Of a stretch of DNA of 64,000 nt, positions 33,818 through 44,623 are shown piece after piece. Made by a program: the position numbers and the translations under genes. This stretch comes from Maea johnstoni (lineage: Eukaryota > Annelida > Polychaeta > Spionida > Magelonidae). Location: assembly GCA_963942565.1 (NCBI GenBank), contig OZ012690.1, positions 35,464,385 through 35,528,384 of the forward strand, written 5' to 3'. The stretch's first letter is position 1, and each line of letters starts with the position of its first letter. The notes beneath the pieces were generated by a model. It made no database searches and was not told the origin of the DNA. It saw nothing but the letters and a program-made list of their open reading frames with translations.

Positions 33818-34504
33818 AGCAACAGCAAAGAGATGGAACCAGAGATTGCAGGAAAGCTAAGGGAAACACCGAAGAAAATATTCAAAAAGATATTTGCCTT
33901 AACACATTAAAATGTTTGTTAGCTAAACACCTATTAGTACGAACCAAGTACAAATGACAAAGTATTCTACAGCATTGTCCTGGAATGGGTAAACTTAAAT
34001 ATCCTGAGATGAGTATTTTATGAACTCAGTGCAAAAAAGATAAAGATTTCATTTCTTTATTCTTCTGAAAAATATATACATTTAGTCTACATTATACTTA
34101 TTTCAATTGAATAAGCAGAAAGACCTTTTGATTAAACACTTGAGGTATTATGGTCGCTATAAGTTGATGGTCATGTGACATTCACTGATTCACCCAAATG
34201 TGGGACACTGGCTCTTCCATTAATTAGGCAACACCCAATTATTGCTGCATGCCTCTTGCAGCTAATAATCACAGATAACCATATATGGGGATATGACTCA
34301 TGCCCCTTACCATTCCAGATCCAAGCTCTAAGCCAGATTCTGATATTTACTAGTATAAGTGAGGATGTATCAGCTAGAGTAAAAGCTTTTCATCTTGGAT
34401 AAAGCTTGTTTTTTCTTCAGCTAATACTACCTAGTAGGTACAAACTTGTCCAAGCTACCTTACACATGAAAAGGCTGGAATAAGCTGTGCTTGCCTGATA
34501 CTTG
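33818..34504. other. Unique-looking block
   Basis: No gene. About 34195-34275 (GGCAACACCCAATTATTGC, TGCAGCTAATAATCACAG) is a compact AT-motif cluster, a weak regulatory candidate. Confidence 0.35.
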
Positions 34505-34845
34505 TATTTCAAAAAGTCATAGCTGCTACTAGCTGCGCTACTAGCTGCTACTGGCTGTGTTGCAAGCTGCTATTACCTGGGGTAAGCCTGAACTTAATGA
34601 GAAGTTCTGGATTCTAGTTTAGGCTAGATTAAGCTGTAAAAGCCAGTACTTTAATATCTATCAGTATTGTATTTCAAAAAGTCATAGCTGCTACTAGCTG
34701 CGCTACTAGCTGCTACTGGCTGCTACTGGCTGTGTTGCAAGCTGCTATTAACTGGGGTAAGCCTGAACTTAATGAGAAGTTCTGGATTCTAGTTTAGGCT
34801 AGATTAAGCTGTAAAAGCCAGTACTTTAATATCTATCAGTATTGT
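34505..34845. repeat. Tandem duplication, 165-bp unit
   Basis: The sequence from TATTTCAAAAAGTCATAGC to CTATCAGTATTG occurs twice in a row (starts 34505 and 34670) with only one small insertion of an extra GCTACTG-type word in the second. Each unit itself has a run of CTACTAGCTG/GCTACTGGCTG words. Near-identity implies a recent event. Confidence 0.93.
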
Positions 34846-35139
34846 AGTAAGAAAAGGTTTTTACTTTAACATTTTAAATACTGATAAAAGTTCGCTGCAA
34901 AATCCAGGACTATATAATTGTGAAAGAGAACTGAAAAATCTTACACAAGTTTAAAGTTTACCTGTCTTGACCACAAGGTTTGGGTCAAGGGACACATTTC
35001 CCAAGGGGGACTCAGCTCAGCTAGAGATTCACTTTTTCATCTTGAATGAGTTCTTAATACCTACTTTTCCTAGGTAGGAGTATTAGAAATTCTTTGTCAG
35101 GGAGACATTTTCAGAGCAAGTTCCGTAATTTAGTTTACT

Positions 35140-35480
35140 TATGAATATTCCCTTATGAATTGTGAATATTTGTAAATGAATTATTAATATTCAAAATTGA
35201 ATAAGGAATATTTAAAAATGAATTATGAATATCTAAATTTCATTTCTGAATATTCATAAATACTACCGGATTATGAATATTCAAAATTCATTTTTGAATA
35301 TTCATAATTCATTTTTGAATATCTACAACTTTGAATATCCAAAAATAGATAATAAATATTCAAAAATGAATTATGAATATCCATTAATGAATTATGGATA
35401 TTTGTAGTTCATTCATAAATATTCATAATTAATTATAAATATTGAATTTTGAATATTCATTATTGATTATAAATATTCAA
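35140..35480. repeat. Palindromic GAATATTC/TTCATAA short tandem array
   Basis: About 15 imperfect repeats of GAATATTCA, TTATGAATA and related words, each nearly self-complementary, spaced about 20 bp apart. Extremely AT-rich and able to form cruciforms. No coding capacity. Confidence 0.85.
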
Positions 35481-35769
35481 AACTGTTTTTTCGTCCACTT
35501 TTACTTGCCATACTAGTTTAAATAGTTAAAGACCCCCCAAAAGTGTAACGTGTTTGTCTCATACTCAAGACCGGTACTATTTTGTACAAATTAAATGGTT
35601 TTGATGCCAAATGGGATTTGTATAGTATAGATTTAAGTTGTGGAAATCCTTCATGTTAAATCAGGTAATTCATTCATGTATCACATTAGATGCTATTTTG
35701 ACATTATTTGCTGCTTAGTATGTACAACTTTTAAAGCTATACTTAATTTGAGTCTCAGATAAGCAAGAA
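35481..35769. other. Unrecognised spacer
   Basis: Nothing supportable. Confidence 0.4.
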
Positions 35770-35852
35770 GATCTCAGTAGTGCAATGGTTAGCACAGCTG
35801 CTCATGACGCAGGAGATCCCGGTTCAAACCCCCTTGCTGCCACACATTCTTT
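35770..35852 (+). mobile_element. tRNA-like head, probable SINE remnant
   Basis: TAGTGCAATGGTTAGCAC resembles an A box and GGTTCAAACCC is a good B box, 40 nt apart, with a CTGC/GCAG anticodon-stem-like pair between. The loop TCATGAC lacks the U expected before an anticodon and the acceptor stem does not close, so a functional tRNA gene is unlikely. No clear body or tail. Confidence 0.5.
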
Positions 35853-36199
35853 TATCAATTTTTGAGTCAGGGAAATACCAGCTTCTACTAGAAGCTTGGA
35901 TATATACTAGCTGGCTTGGATATACCAGAAGCTGTGATTTCCTTGGCTTTGAGGCGCAACTTTTCCTGCCTTATCCTGGCCGAATTACTGTGTGACCTAG
36001 TTGATGCTCTATAGGCTTGTCCAAGCAAAAATTTAAGAAAATCACAACTTTTTTGTACAAGCTTATGCCAGTAGAAGGTGCGATAAATCAAGCTTATCCA
36101 AGTTACAAATGGTAGGGGGCTATACCGTCTAATAAAGACAAATATAGATTGTTCATGACTTTTCCTGCCATTGAGCGCACCCATTTATCATATCATGGC

Positions 36200-37431
36200 A
36201 CTGTCACTGCACCCATAGACTAGGCCTTGGCTCTTCTAGCTAGTGATCTCACCCAAAATTTTGAACACAACACTTCCTGCTAATGACTTCATCCAAGGTT
36301 CAATGCTTTGAGCACACCCATAGATAAGGTCATGCCTTTTTCAACCCATAGATTGGATCATTGAACCATAAATTGGATCGTTGCTCCTCTAGGAAGTAAC
36401 AACATCCATAGATTGTGTCATTATTGACCACATCAATTGATTGGATCATGTCTATTATAGGTATTGACAACACCCATAGATTGTACCTAGGCTCTTCTAT
36501 GTATAACTACACTAAAAGATTTGACATGGCTATTCCAGGTATTGACCTCACCCATATATTGGGTCATGGCTATTCCAGGAATTTACCATATCCACTGATT
36601 GGATCATGGCTATTCCAGGTATTGACCACACCCATAGAATGGGTCATGGCTATTCCATGTATTGACCTCACCCATAGATTGGATCAAGGCTCTTCCAAGT
36701 ATAAACAGCACTCATAGATTAGATCATGGCTATTCCATGTATTGACCACACCCAGGTATTGACCACACCCATAGAATGGGTCATGGCTATTCCAGGTATT
36801 GACCACACCCATAGAATGGGTCATGGCTATTCCAGGTATTGACCTCACCCATATATTGGGTCATGGCTATTCCAGGAATTTACCATATCCACTGATTGGA
36901 TCATGGCTATTCCAGGTATTGACCACACCCAGGTATTGACCACACCCATAGAATGGGTCATGGCTATTCCAGGTATTGACCTCACCCATATATTGGGTCA
37001 TGGCTATTCCAGGAATTTACCATATCCACTGATTGGATCATGGCTATTCCAGGTATTGACCACACCCAGGTATTGACCACACCCATAGAATGGGTCATGG
37101 CTATTCCAGGTATTGACCACACACATAGAATGGGTCATGGCTATTCCAGGTATTGACCTCACCCATATATTGGGTCATGGCTATTCCAGGAATTTACCAT
37201 ATCCACTGATTGGATCATGGCTATTCCAGGTATTGACCACACCCATAGAATGGGTCATGGCTATTCCATGTATTGACCACACCCAGGTATTGACCACACC
37301 CATAGAATGGGTCATGGCTATTCCAGGTATTGACCACACCCATAGAATGGGTCATGGCTATTCCAGGTATTGACCACACCCATAGATCGGTGCATGGCTC
37401 TTACAAGCATTGACCACACCCGTAGCCTAGG
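36200..37431. repeat. 40-bp minisatellite with higher-order structure
   Basis: The unit TATTGACCACACCCATAGAA + TGGGTCATGGCTATTCCAGG repeats exactly every 40 bp in the centre (about 36550-37380) and loses register toward 36200. Variant units (TATATTGGGTCATGG; AATTTACCATATCCACTGA) recur as blocks, for example near 36848, 36985 and 37161, so amplification also occurred in multi-unit blocks of about 137 bp or more. Open frames read through it are repeats, not a protein. Confidence 0.92.
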
Positions 37432-37829
37432 TCTGGAGAGGAGATAGTGGCCTAGTGGTTGCGTGTTGTACTGGCGACCAAAGGGTAGCTGGTTCGATTC
37501 CTGCCCCCACTTCTGTGGTCTGGGAGAGTTTACGCCTTGCTGCCTTGTCTGTCTGATGGGGAGGTTAAATGGCAGCCTCACATGCAGGGAAAGCCAACCC
37601 CATGTGCATATAAAAGATCATGTGTCGATTGACGCTGAAGAGTAGGGATTTACTCCGATCACATGGTCCAAAATACCTAACCCCAAGGGAGTTGTGGGAG
37701 GGTAAAGAATTAAGCCTCTACTCCTAGTGAGCAGCAGTACTAACTAAATAATGTAAGCTCCTTGCTACATCAGGAATGGCAGTTGCACTGATATGAGAGT
37801 GCTAATATATGTAAAGAAAGAAAGAAAGG
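37432..37829 (+). mobile_element. tRNA-derived SINE inserted in the minisatellite
   Basis: A perfect A box (GTGGCCTAGTGGTTGCG, 37449) and a perfect B box (GGTTCGATTCC, 37491) lead a body of about 300 bp and an (AAAG)n tail at about 37812-37828. Minisatellite units resume after it (CAGCTATTGACCACTTCC near 37840), so it landed in the array. The good pol III boxes suggest a fairly young copy. Confidence 0.85.
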
Positions 37830-38110
37830 TCTTCTTACAGCTATTGACCACTTCCATAGATTTAGTAATCAATTTTTCTGCTTAAATAGCCACATCTAAA
37901 AATTGGTCTTCCATCAATTCAGCACACTTGTGGAGGACTGCGTATTGTTCTTCTATTCTTCTATGATAGCACCTATATATGACATCATATATGCTATGCA
38001 TGTATGAATTCTTCCATTTACTGGCCACACCTGAATTTCTCATGGTTCTTCCAACAATTGACCAAACCCATAGTTAGGGTCCATAGCTCTTCCATCAACT
38101 AGTTACACCC
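37830..38110. repeat. Decayed continuation of the minisatellite
   Basis: Words such as CTATTGACCACTTCCATAGATT, CATTTACTGGCCACACC and CAATTGACCAAACCCATAG are eroded minisatellite units. Confidence 0.65.
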
Positions 38111-38580
38111 ATTGTGGATAAACTTAAAGAATCTTACCTCTAAATTGCCTTCATGTGCATGCCCAATTATTCTCTCATTAAGTCTTTACATCTGTTTAGC
38201 AAATGTGATTTTCCTGAACAGGATTTACTCTTGAATACCTGTCAATTAAAAGATATTTGCTGTCATTAGGTTTAATGGGAATAATCACATTCATCTTCCC
38301 CTATTCCGGAAAAAAGCAATGGGCACTCTTATGTTATGTATAGGCGAACGTGCAACACACAGAATGACATTGATTGTGATGAATTAGATCCATAATGAAA
38401 TAGTTTGCTTTTGTCTGCGCTGCATTTAAAGCGCATTGGGAGAAATTGCTTGCTACTGGTCATGTGGACATAAAAAATATATGTTCATCTGACAGCATTT
38501 TGCAAATCTAATTAATTGGATTTTTCCCCTGGTTAATTCCTTGCATCAGTATTCAGCTTTCTTTGAATATTAGGTATGTC
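38111..38580. other. Unique-looking block
   Basis: No gene or repeat; some AT motifs (GCAAATCTAATTAATTGG near 38502). Confidence 0.4.
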
Positions 38581-38583
38581 TCT

Positions 38584-38634
38584 GTAGTAGTAGCAGCAGC
38601 AGCAGCAAAGGTAGTAGAAGTAGTAGTAGAAGTT

Positions 38635-38703
<69 letters not shown>

Positions 38704-38791
38704 ATAGTAGTAGCAGCAGCAGCAGTAGCAGTAGCAGCAGCAGAGGTAGTATAAGTAGTAGTATAAGTAGTAGTAGAAGTAGGAGTAGTAT

Positions 38792-38854
<63 letters not shown>

Positions 38855-38902
38855 CAGCAATATAGCAGCAGCAGTAGTAAAAGTAGGAATAGTAGTTGTA
38901 GT
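38584..38902. repeat. (TAG)n/(CAG)n trinucleotide microsatellite
   Basis: More than 300 bp of TAG repeats with interspersed GCA and AAG units. Long open frames over it on both strands are artefacts of a trinucleotide repeat. Confidence 0.97.
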
Positions 38903-39254
38903 AGTTTTATCACCAACAGCAGCAGTGATGGCAGGAAATATGTACTAGCAGCTTTCCCCCTTCTGTACCCAAGACATTTCTAACTGTATCATATACACCA
39001 TGTTCCAGATGGCAATGGCGTAACAACATATAGAAATGTCTGATAATGTGGTCTTAATCTTCTTTTCCACCTTGCCCACTAGGTCAGTAAAGTGCTTATG
39101 GCAAAATGGCTCTAACACTTTCAGACCACATTTACTTATCAAAACAAAAGAGATATCTGCAGTATCCATTAGTGCTCCATTAGAGTAGATAGGAAATAGC
39201 TTGGTTTTATGTTAGTGATATGTGATATATTGTTACACTCAGGGTCTCTAGGTT
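38903..39254. other. Unrecognised spacer
   Basis: No supportable gene. A minus-strand open frame at 38945-39169 has no recognised motif. Confidence 0.4.
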
Positions 39255-39471
39255 ATGAGAGTGGAACCAACCCTTTTGCACATGATCTGACAACTTCAAA
39301 CTTTACTCCTCATATGAGCACTGTTTGAAAACTATTTGAAGAGGGATTGTCTAAGCAATAATGAACAACATCTTTCAGTCAAATATTTCTCAGGATTTTG
39401 CATTTACATCATGATATTTGTCCATACATATCAGACCATGTGTTTGCTCTAGGTGTGAATGGGTTAAACAT
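39255..39471. mobile_element. TTAA-C MITE, best preserved copy
   Basis: CACATGATCTGACAACTTC at the left, core AACTATTTGAAGAGGGATTG opposed by CATCTTTCAGTCAAATATTTC, and right end GGTGTGAATGGGTTAA. TTAA-C shares the GAATGGGTTAA terminus with TTAA-B but has a different core (AGAAGGATTGTT rather than GGAGAGTTGT). Confidence 0.7.
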
Positions 39472-39530
39472 ACACAATGACCCAGAGACCTGAAGAGAGA
39501 GGGCTAAGTGACACCCACTGGGTCACTAGT

Positions 39531-39727
39531 TCAATCCTTTTACTGCTGGTGACAAAATGATGCAGGGAACCTGAAAAATGACTGAAACCCTAGTACATGG
39601 GTACTCATTTAAGAGTAACTTAGCAAAAGCTATCCAATGAATGCCAACATTACAGGGTTTAGATGTTTTTTAAACATCTTTGCATGCGAATGTTTTATAT
39701 GAAAGTAGACTTGGCATTGGAAGGAGA
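39531..39727 (+). mobile_element. TTAA-A MITE, degraded and internally deleted
   Basis: TCAATCCTTTTACTGCTGG, GAAACCCTAGTACATGGG and TTGGCATTGGAAGG remain; the GCTAATTTGGCCAATAC block is missing and both TTAA are lost. Confidence 0.7.
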
Positions 39728-40700
39728 TTGTTGCCATTTCCCACCACCAGGTGGGCACTTGAATATGTTTTGGGGAAACAGTAAACCAAGTATTACGTCA
39801 GTGCATTTAGCTGTGACTCTGGTACCTAAATGGCTTGCTAGAGAATTAGATGAAACAGACTTTTGAAATTTGATCATCATCACTTTTTCTGCTATATTGT
39901 CGCCAAGTCATGACTTAGGGTGAGTTGCAAATGTTAGAGGAAATTTCACACATACTCTAGCGTGTATTTTGAGACAGGCTTAAATGTAATGGATAAAATG
40001 AGCATCATTAATATTGGAACAGTGAGTGTCAATAATTCCATTTTCATTTATTTATTTTATTTTTAATCCAGATTTTTAAATGCGAAGGAATATGTTTGAT
40101 GCAAGTATGAAATGTTAATATGAAATAATTTGCAAAAGCACATAGATATCTTTCTAAATTTCTATGGCATGATTCTGTGCCTGGTGAGCCCACTGGGGTC
40201 TATTTCATGCTATCAGTGTCGTCTATTCCATGGTGTGATATGCAGGCAATTTCCAGGAAAAAATGGATTCAGTTTCCACTGTTTGTCCTTATTTCACAGT
40301 CATTATTTGCCCAGCATTATTTAATGCCTGGATAGATTTTGTTTGCCTGACCTACGAGGTGTCATATTGGAGTGGAGGGAAATTGAGTAGGGAGACTTTA
40401 GCCCTCTCCTCTGCCTGAGGGGAGAAAGCTACTGCATGACAGGGCTATTAACTAGAGGGGCATCTCGGAGACGGGAACAAATAGGAAAATACTGGCCTGA
40501 AAATCCCCCTAAAGATGGCTAACCTACTAACATAGCCGTAGGGCAAGCAGCTCATGTGGATGTTACCCCCACTGCCATGACATATTTGTTTTATTTTACT
40601 AAACCACCTCCCCCCCCCCCCCCTCCCATATGAGTGATCTCATGAGTGATTTTTTTGAGCTACAGTCAGCTTAACAATGCATGCATGAACAGTGAGAGCT
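39728..40700. other. Gene-free sequence with a poly-C tract
   Basis: A C run lies at about 40610-40622. No supportable gene. Confidence 0.45.
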
Positions 40701-40905
40701 TTAACCCATTAATGCTCACCACAGCCAAAAGCAGGCTTATACTTTTTATGAATTCTTTTGTTGGGAAAATATTTTAAGGGGATATCTTTATTTGAACATT
40801 ATCAAGAGCTCTCCTTCAAATATTTTGTATAATTCTTCTTGATTCCAAAGTTATTATCAAAAGTATTATAGATCCAGACGGCAATGTAAGGAGGAACTCG
40901 TGATT
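40701..40905. mobile_element. TTAA-B MITE, near full-length
   Basis: TTAACCCATTAATGCTCACC, core GAGCTCTCCTTCAAATATTTTG, right arm TTATTATCAAAAGTATTATAG; the right terminus is eroded. Confidence 0.7.
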
Positions 40906-41091
40906 GTATGGATCTTCCTTTCTCTAGTATTGTTTTTCATTTTGTTGCTCTAATAATGAAAAAAACACCATTGTTGTTGGTGTTATTTTTGCCTCTTTGG
41001 ATGATGCATACTACTCCTGAGATGTACCTAAATGGGACATCCTCAACTACAAGGATGCTGGTGGTGTCAGGCCCTCATGTGCAGTTTTTTG

Positions 41092-41186
41092 GTAACCCCT
41101 GCCAATGCTTAGGCTACTTTAGTCCAAAGCACAAGGATGCAAAGATTTCTGTAAACCATCTAAACCCTGTCATGTTGGTATTCATT

Positions 41187-41217
<31 letters not shown>

Positions 41218-41298
41218 TCAGAGTACTCTCAGATAAGTAACCTTATGCCAGGATTCAGTCATTTTTCAATTTTTTTGCATCATTTTGTATTTGCATCA
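41092..41298 (-). mobile_element. TTAA-A MITE carrying a (CT)n expansion
   Basis: Plus-strand reading TAACCCCTGCCAATGCTTAGG, AAACCCTGTCATGTTGG, then AGCTCTCTCTC..., where the consensus has AGCTCTCGCTGAGTACTCTC. A 29-bp CT microsatellite (about 41191-41219) grew from this pyrimidine-rich segment. The far end is eroded. Confidence 0.8.
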
Positions 41299-41509
41299 TC
41301 TAGTCCTCAGATGCACAATAGGGCGACCTCAACCACCTGAATGCTGTTCATGTGCAGTATTGTTAACTGCATGGCTGTGTGTGTAACATTTGATGAAATG
41401 GGGAGGGATAGGTAATCTTGGGTAAAATGTGAGTGCAATGTTCAAATAAGCAATAAACCTTAGATGAATTAAAACAAGTGGATATGAAACCAGCCGGTCA
41501 ACCTGAACA

Positions 41510-41665
41510 GGTAAGCCTCAACCAGTAGCCCAAAAGTTGTGCTTTGCGCATGCTCAGATGATGCTGGCGCACAGGTTTCTCTGTATTGTAAATGATACGA
41601 GAGCCCTGATTGGTCCCTGTTCCCTCGTGATCTCACCCTGATGCCAGATCAGAAACCCCTGTCAT
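41510..41665. repeat. Dispersed repeat, copy 1 of 2
   Basis: TTCTCTGTATTGTAAATGATACGAGAGCCCTGATTGGTCC matches TTCTCTGTAATGTAAATGATATGAGAGCCCTCATTGGTC near 60234, with similar flanks over about 150 bp. Family unknown. Confidence 0.7.
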
Positions 41666-42035
41666 GTCCAGCCTTTCTCTATAGCGCATATAGTAATTGG
41701 TCTCTCACTAGATATCCATTCTTTTCTTCATCTAAGCAATAAACCAATCAATCTTCAGGATTCACAATATGTACTACATATCTCTCTAAAGTGAGATATG
41801 AGAAAGAAAGTGGCTGCCAGGTTTGTGGCCATGTTGTATAACTCACTGCAGGGTTCTGGATTATTCTGAGTACACCATTCCTGAAACAGCTTCTGGAAAT
41901 AGCATGGTCATATCGTAATTTAGAGTACACAAAAATGAAGGTTCTGATAAATAATTTGGTCAAATGGGCATAAATTTATGTTGGTTTACATGTCCTTTGA
42001 CATTGAGTACAATCATTTACTCTCAGCAGTATATG
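41666..42035. other. Unrecognised spacer
   Basis: Nothing supportable. Confidence 0.4.
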
Positions 42036-42271
42036 TATTTCTTAACTGCATTCATGACTTTGGGTGTCTTTGACAAGTGTTGTCTGGACCTAGGATATTT
42101 TTGAAAATAATGTTTGAATTAAGCACAAAGTCACAAAATATTTGAAAGTGCGTTGTTTGTTGAGTTCAGATTAACATTTCTCATTTAAATTTTTCCCGAA
42201 AATTCTCTGCCCAAAAAGATATTGCCTAAATATTTAGCTGTTTCAGGTACTACAAGTGTGAATGTGTTAAG
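42036..42271. mobile_element. TTAA-B MITE, inverted orientation
   Basis: GCATTCATGACTTTGGG, CAAGTGTTGTCTGGACCTAGG, core ATATTTGAAAGTGCGTTGTT opposed by ACATTTCTCATTTAAATTTT, right end AGTGTGAATGTGTTAA. Confidence 0.7.
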
Positions 42272-42439
42272 AATTGTCCAAAGTAAGATCTGAAAATGAT
42301 GATGGCACTTCAGTTCTATTGTCATGATGAAGATTGTGTCCATTGAATGATAGTCCTAATAATGGTAATATGGGTAAAAAGCTGTTTATCTGTAATGAAT
42401 ATTCATATTTAGGAGAAAACAAGAAGAAAATGGACGCTT

Positions 42440-42671
42440 GAGAGATATCAATAAAATGTACTATGAAAAGTGCTTTCTGGTTCTAATATATATTTTTGGT
42501 GAAAAAAGACATAAACTTGCAACATATTTTGAAGAAGATTTGTTGCTTGCATCCTTTTTAACATATCTCCTTCAAACATATTCCAAAAGGTATTTTTATC
42601 AGTAGAATATCACCAAATAATTTTGAAAATAAAAAATAACTTTTGGGTTGTCACGGTAATGCATGGGTTAA
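42440..42671. mobile_element. TTAA-B MITE, diverged
   Basis: AAGTGCTTTCTGGTTCTAATA, core TATTTTGAAGAAGATTTGTTG opposed by ACATATCTCCTTCAAACATATTCC, right end GTAATGCATGGGTTAA. Confidence 0.6.
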
Positions 42672-43059
42672 TTCTATATAAACATCTAATGACGAGAGAC
42701 CCTTATTTCTCCCACTCTGAGGTGTATTTTACAGTTAAAGATTTGTGGTCTCCAATGGGTGTTCTTCAACGGGGTCAAAAGGTCAAACTAATGTAATTGT
42801 CCAATCAGATCCCTCAATTTCAATCAAGAGGTCACTGCTGCTGGGTCAAAGGTAGATCCAACAATAGCGCGCGTGGATTTGAACAAGCGTCACGTACGTG
42901 ATCTGGCGCCAGTTTCTGGGGAAACAAACGGTGCACGTCACAACAAACGCGTATTACCATTGTTGAACTAGTGCGCGGGTGACCTTTGGCTGACCTAGTT
43001 TAGCTAGCTAACTTCACGGTAAAACGTGTAAATTTCTCCTTTTTATCGTGGGAGAAACA
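42672..43059. other. CpG-containing segment upstream of a hairpin
   Basis: About 42865-43000 is richer in CpG (AGCGCGCGTGG, GTCACGTACGTGATC, AACGCGTATTACC) than most of the window, without coding potential. Confidence 0.4.
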
Positions 43060-43206
43060 GGTTCTATCACTCGTGGATGGAAAGAGGAGGAATCTTGCAC
43101 TCGTGAGTGATTTTGTGTCTTGGGACTCGGCAAGCCTCGTCCCAAGACACAAAATCACTCACTCGTGCAAGATTCCTCCTCTTTCCATCCACTCGTGATG
43201 GAACCT
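43060..43206. repeat. 147-bp near-perfect hairpin
   Basis: A left arm of 67 bp (43060-43126, GGTTCTATCACTCGTGGATG... to ...GTGTCTTGGGAC) is the reverse complement of 43139-43205 with only about five differences and a 12-base loop. Four of these differences come from CACTCGTG, which stands in the same direct orientation at two places in each arm although the sequence around it is inverted. It may be a foldback MITE or the source of a hairpin RNA; no target duplication is obvious. Confidence 0.9.
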
Positions 43207-43493
43207 CTATGTCTCTGAATATCTCAAACTCTTCAGATTGCCCTTAGCTTTTGATCTTACCGTTCTTATTGAACCTGAGAGTAGATTGTTAAACAAAGAA
43301 AGAAATGAGTGCTAATGTAAATTGCCATGCGTAAAACAATAAGGAACTCCCAAGTACTGCTTATACTAATGGCTGTAAAAATGTCGCTGATATTTACTGA
43401 GCTGATCTATACCTGCGCCTCACTTAAGCACTAGAAGGATATTGCAGACTCTTAGACCAACAGCAATCAAAAAGCCCTCTGATTTTACTAATG
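43207..43493. other. Unrecognised spacer
   Basis: Nothing supportable. Confidence 0.4.
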
Positions 43494-44003
43494 ACTTTGA
43501 GGAAAGCTTATGGTTTAACCCTTTCGTCCCTGATACAGACCAAAAAAAACATTTTGGTGTTATTTTTCTGAAAATGAGTCGTATTGAAAACAATTGTTCA
43601 TTGAAACATAAACAACTCTTGCAAAATTTTGCCTCAAGAGAAAAAAAGAAAATATTTGAAGGAGACATTCATTGAAATCTAATCAACAACTCTCATTTAA
43701 ATATTTCGCAAAATTTTGCTTTGTGAGAAAAAAAGAGTCCTGCTGAAAATATTTGGAGGAGACATATTCATTGAAACCTAAACGACAAGTCGACAACTGC
43801 AAAATTTTGCATTGAGAGCAAAAAAAGAGTCCTGAGAACATTTGATGGGAGACGTGTTTATTGAAACCTTAAGTCATCTACTCTCATGCAAATGCTTTGC
43901 AAAATTTTGCTTTAAGACCAAGTTATTCTCAAAAATGTTAAAATGTTGTAGATCCCAATGACAATTTTCACTGGGATATAGCTGGGCACTTATTTGTTAA
44001 CAG
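43494..44003. mobile_element. TTAA-B-related MITE with amplified core
   Basis: Opens near TTTAACCCTTTCGTCCCTG (43516) and ends near GGCACTTATTTGTTAAC. Between them a core of about 115 bp (AATATTTGAAGGAGACATTC, then AACTCTCATTTAAATATTTCG, GCAAAATTTTGCTTTGTGAG) is repeated about three times with changes. It looks like a MITE that expanded by internal tandem duplication. Confidence 0.65.
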
Positions 44004-44524
44004 GTGATGAATGTTGATGACTTTACAGTGGCAGATTTACTCAGCACGCTGCCAGGGAAATTACCCTGCGCTGTATTTAAATAAGAAATATTTGTGGTTC
44101 ATATTTGCCGAGGCTAAGTGCAATGAGAGGTTTTACTGACAGGTATGCAATGTTGTTCAGGTGTAATAAAAACCCACCTGTTGAGGACAATGAGTATTTA
44201 CCTGTGGGGGTATTTCCAATTAGTTCCCTCTTAAGGGCGTTTCCATTTTATAGGCTGAAGCTGAGTGAGATGGGCGGTAGAATACCAAGAACTAGCTATA
44301 AGGCATGCACTGCTTTTGATTGCTCAGCTTTCGAAGAAGCCTTATGCCATGTCACTATATTGTTTCAGAATATCCAACCCTACCTAGTAAAGGAAATAAT
44401 TTCTGAAAATACTATACACTCTTTAGGAAGGAAAAATGTCAAGAATAGTGACCCTTTGCAACATACTTTTTTCGTTGGGGAGAGGGGGCTGATCACTTAC
44501 ATTCATTTTGGTCATATATATGTA

Positions 44525-44527
<3 letters not shown>
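44004..44527. other. Sequence with an unconvincing open frame
   Basis: A 140-codon plus-strand frame (44105-44527) runs into the following TA repeat. It has no domain, no coding-like composition I can see and no splice context; I do not call it a gene. Confidence 0.4.

Positions 44528-44619
<92 letters not shown>
44528..44619. repeat. (TA)n microsatellite
   Basis: About 90 bp of TA dinucleotide. Confidence 0.97.

Positions 44620-44623
<4 letters not shown>

Noticed and set aside
33409-33860. Overlapping frames on both strands near 33.5 kb
   Set aside because: None has a recognisable domain; part falls in the 94-bp MITE.
35770-35852. Functional tRNA gene
   Set aside because: A and B boxes are present, but the acceptor stem does not close and the anticodon loop lacks the expected U; a SINE head is likelier.
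36415-37373. Frames reading GHGYSR / WVMAIPGID repeats
   Set aside because: Translations of the 40-bp minisatellite; no start, domain or splice support.
38533-38916. Long open frames of Val, Leu or Tyr repeats
   Set aside because: They are translations of a TAG trinucleotide microsatellite in several frames on both strands.
44105-44527. 140-codon plus-strand frame
   Set aside because: No recognisable domain, runs into a microsatellite, and no supporting splice or start context.
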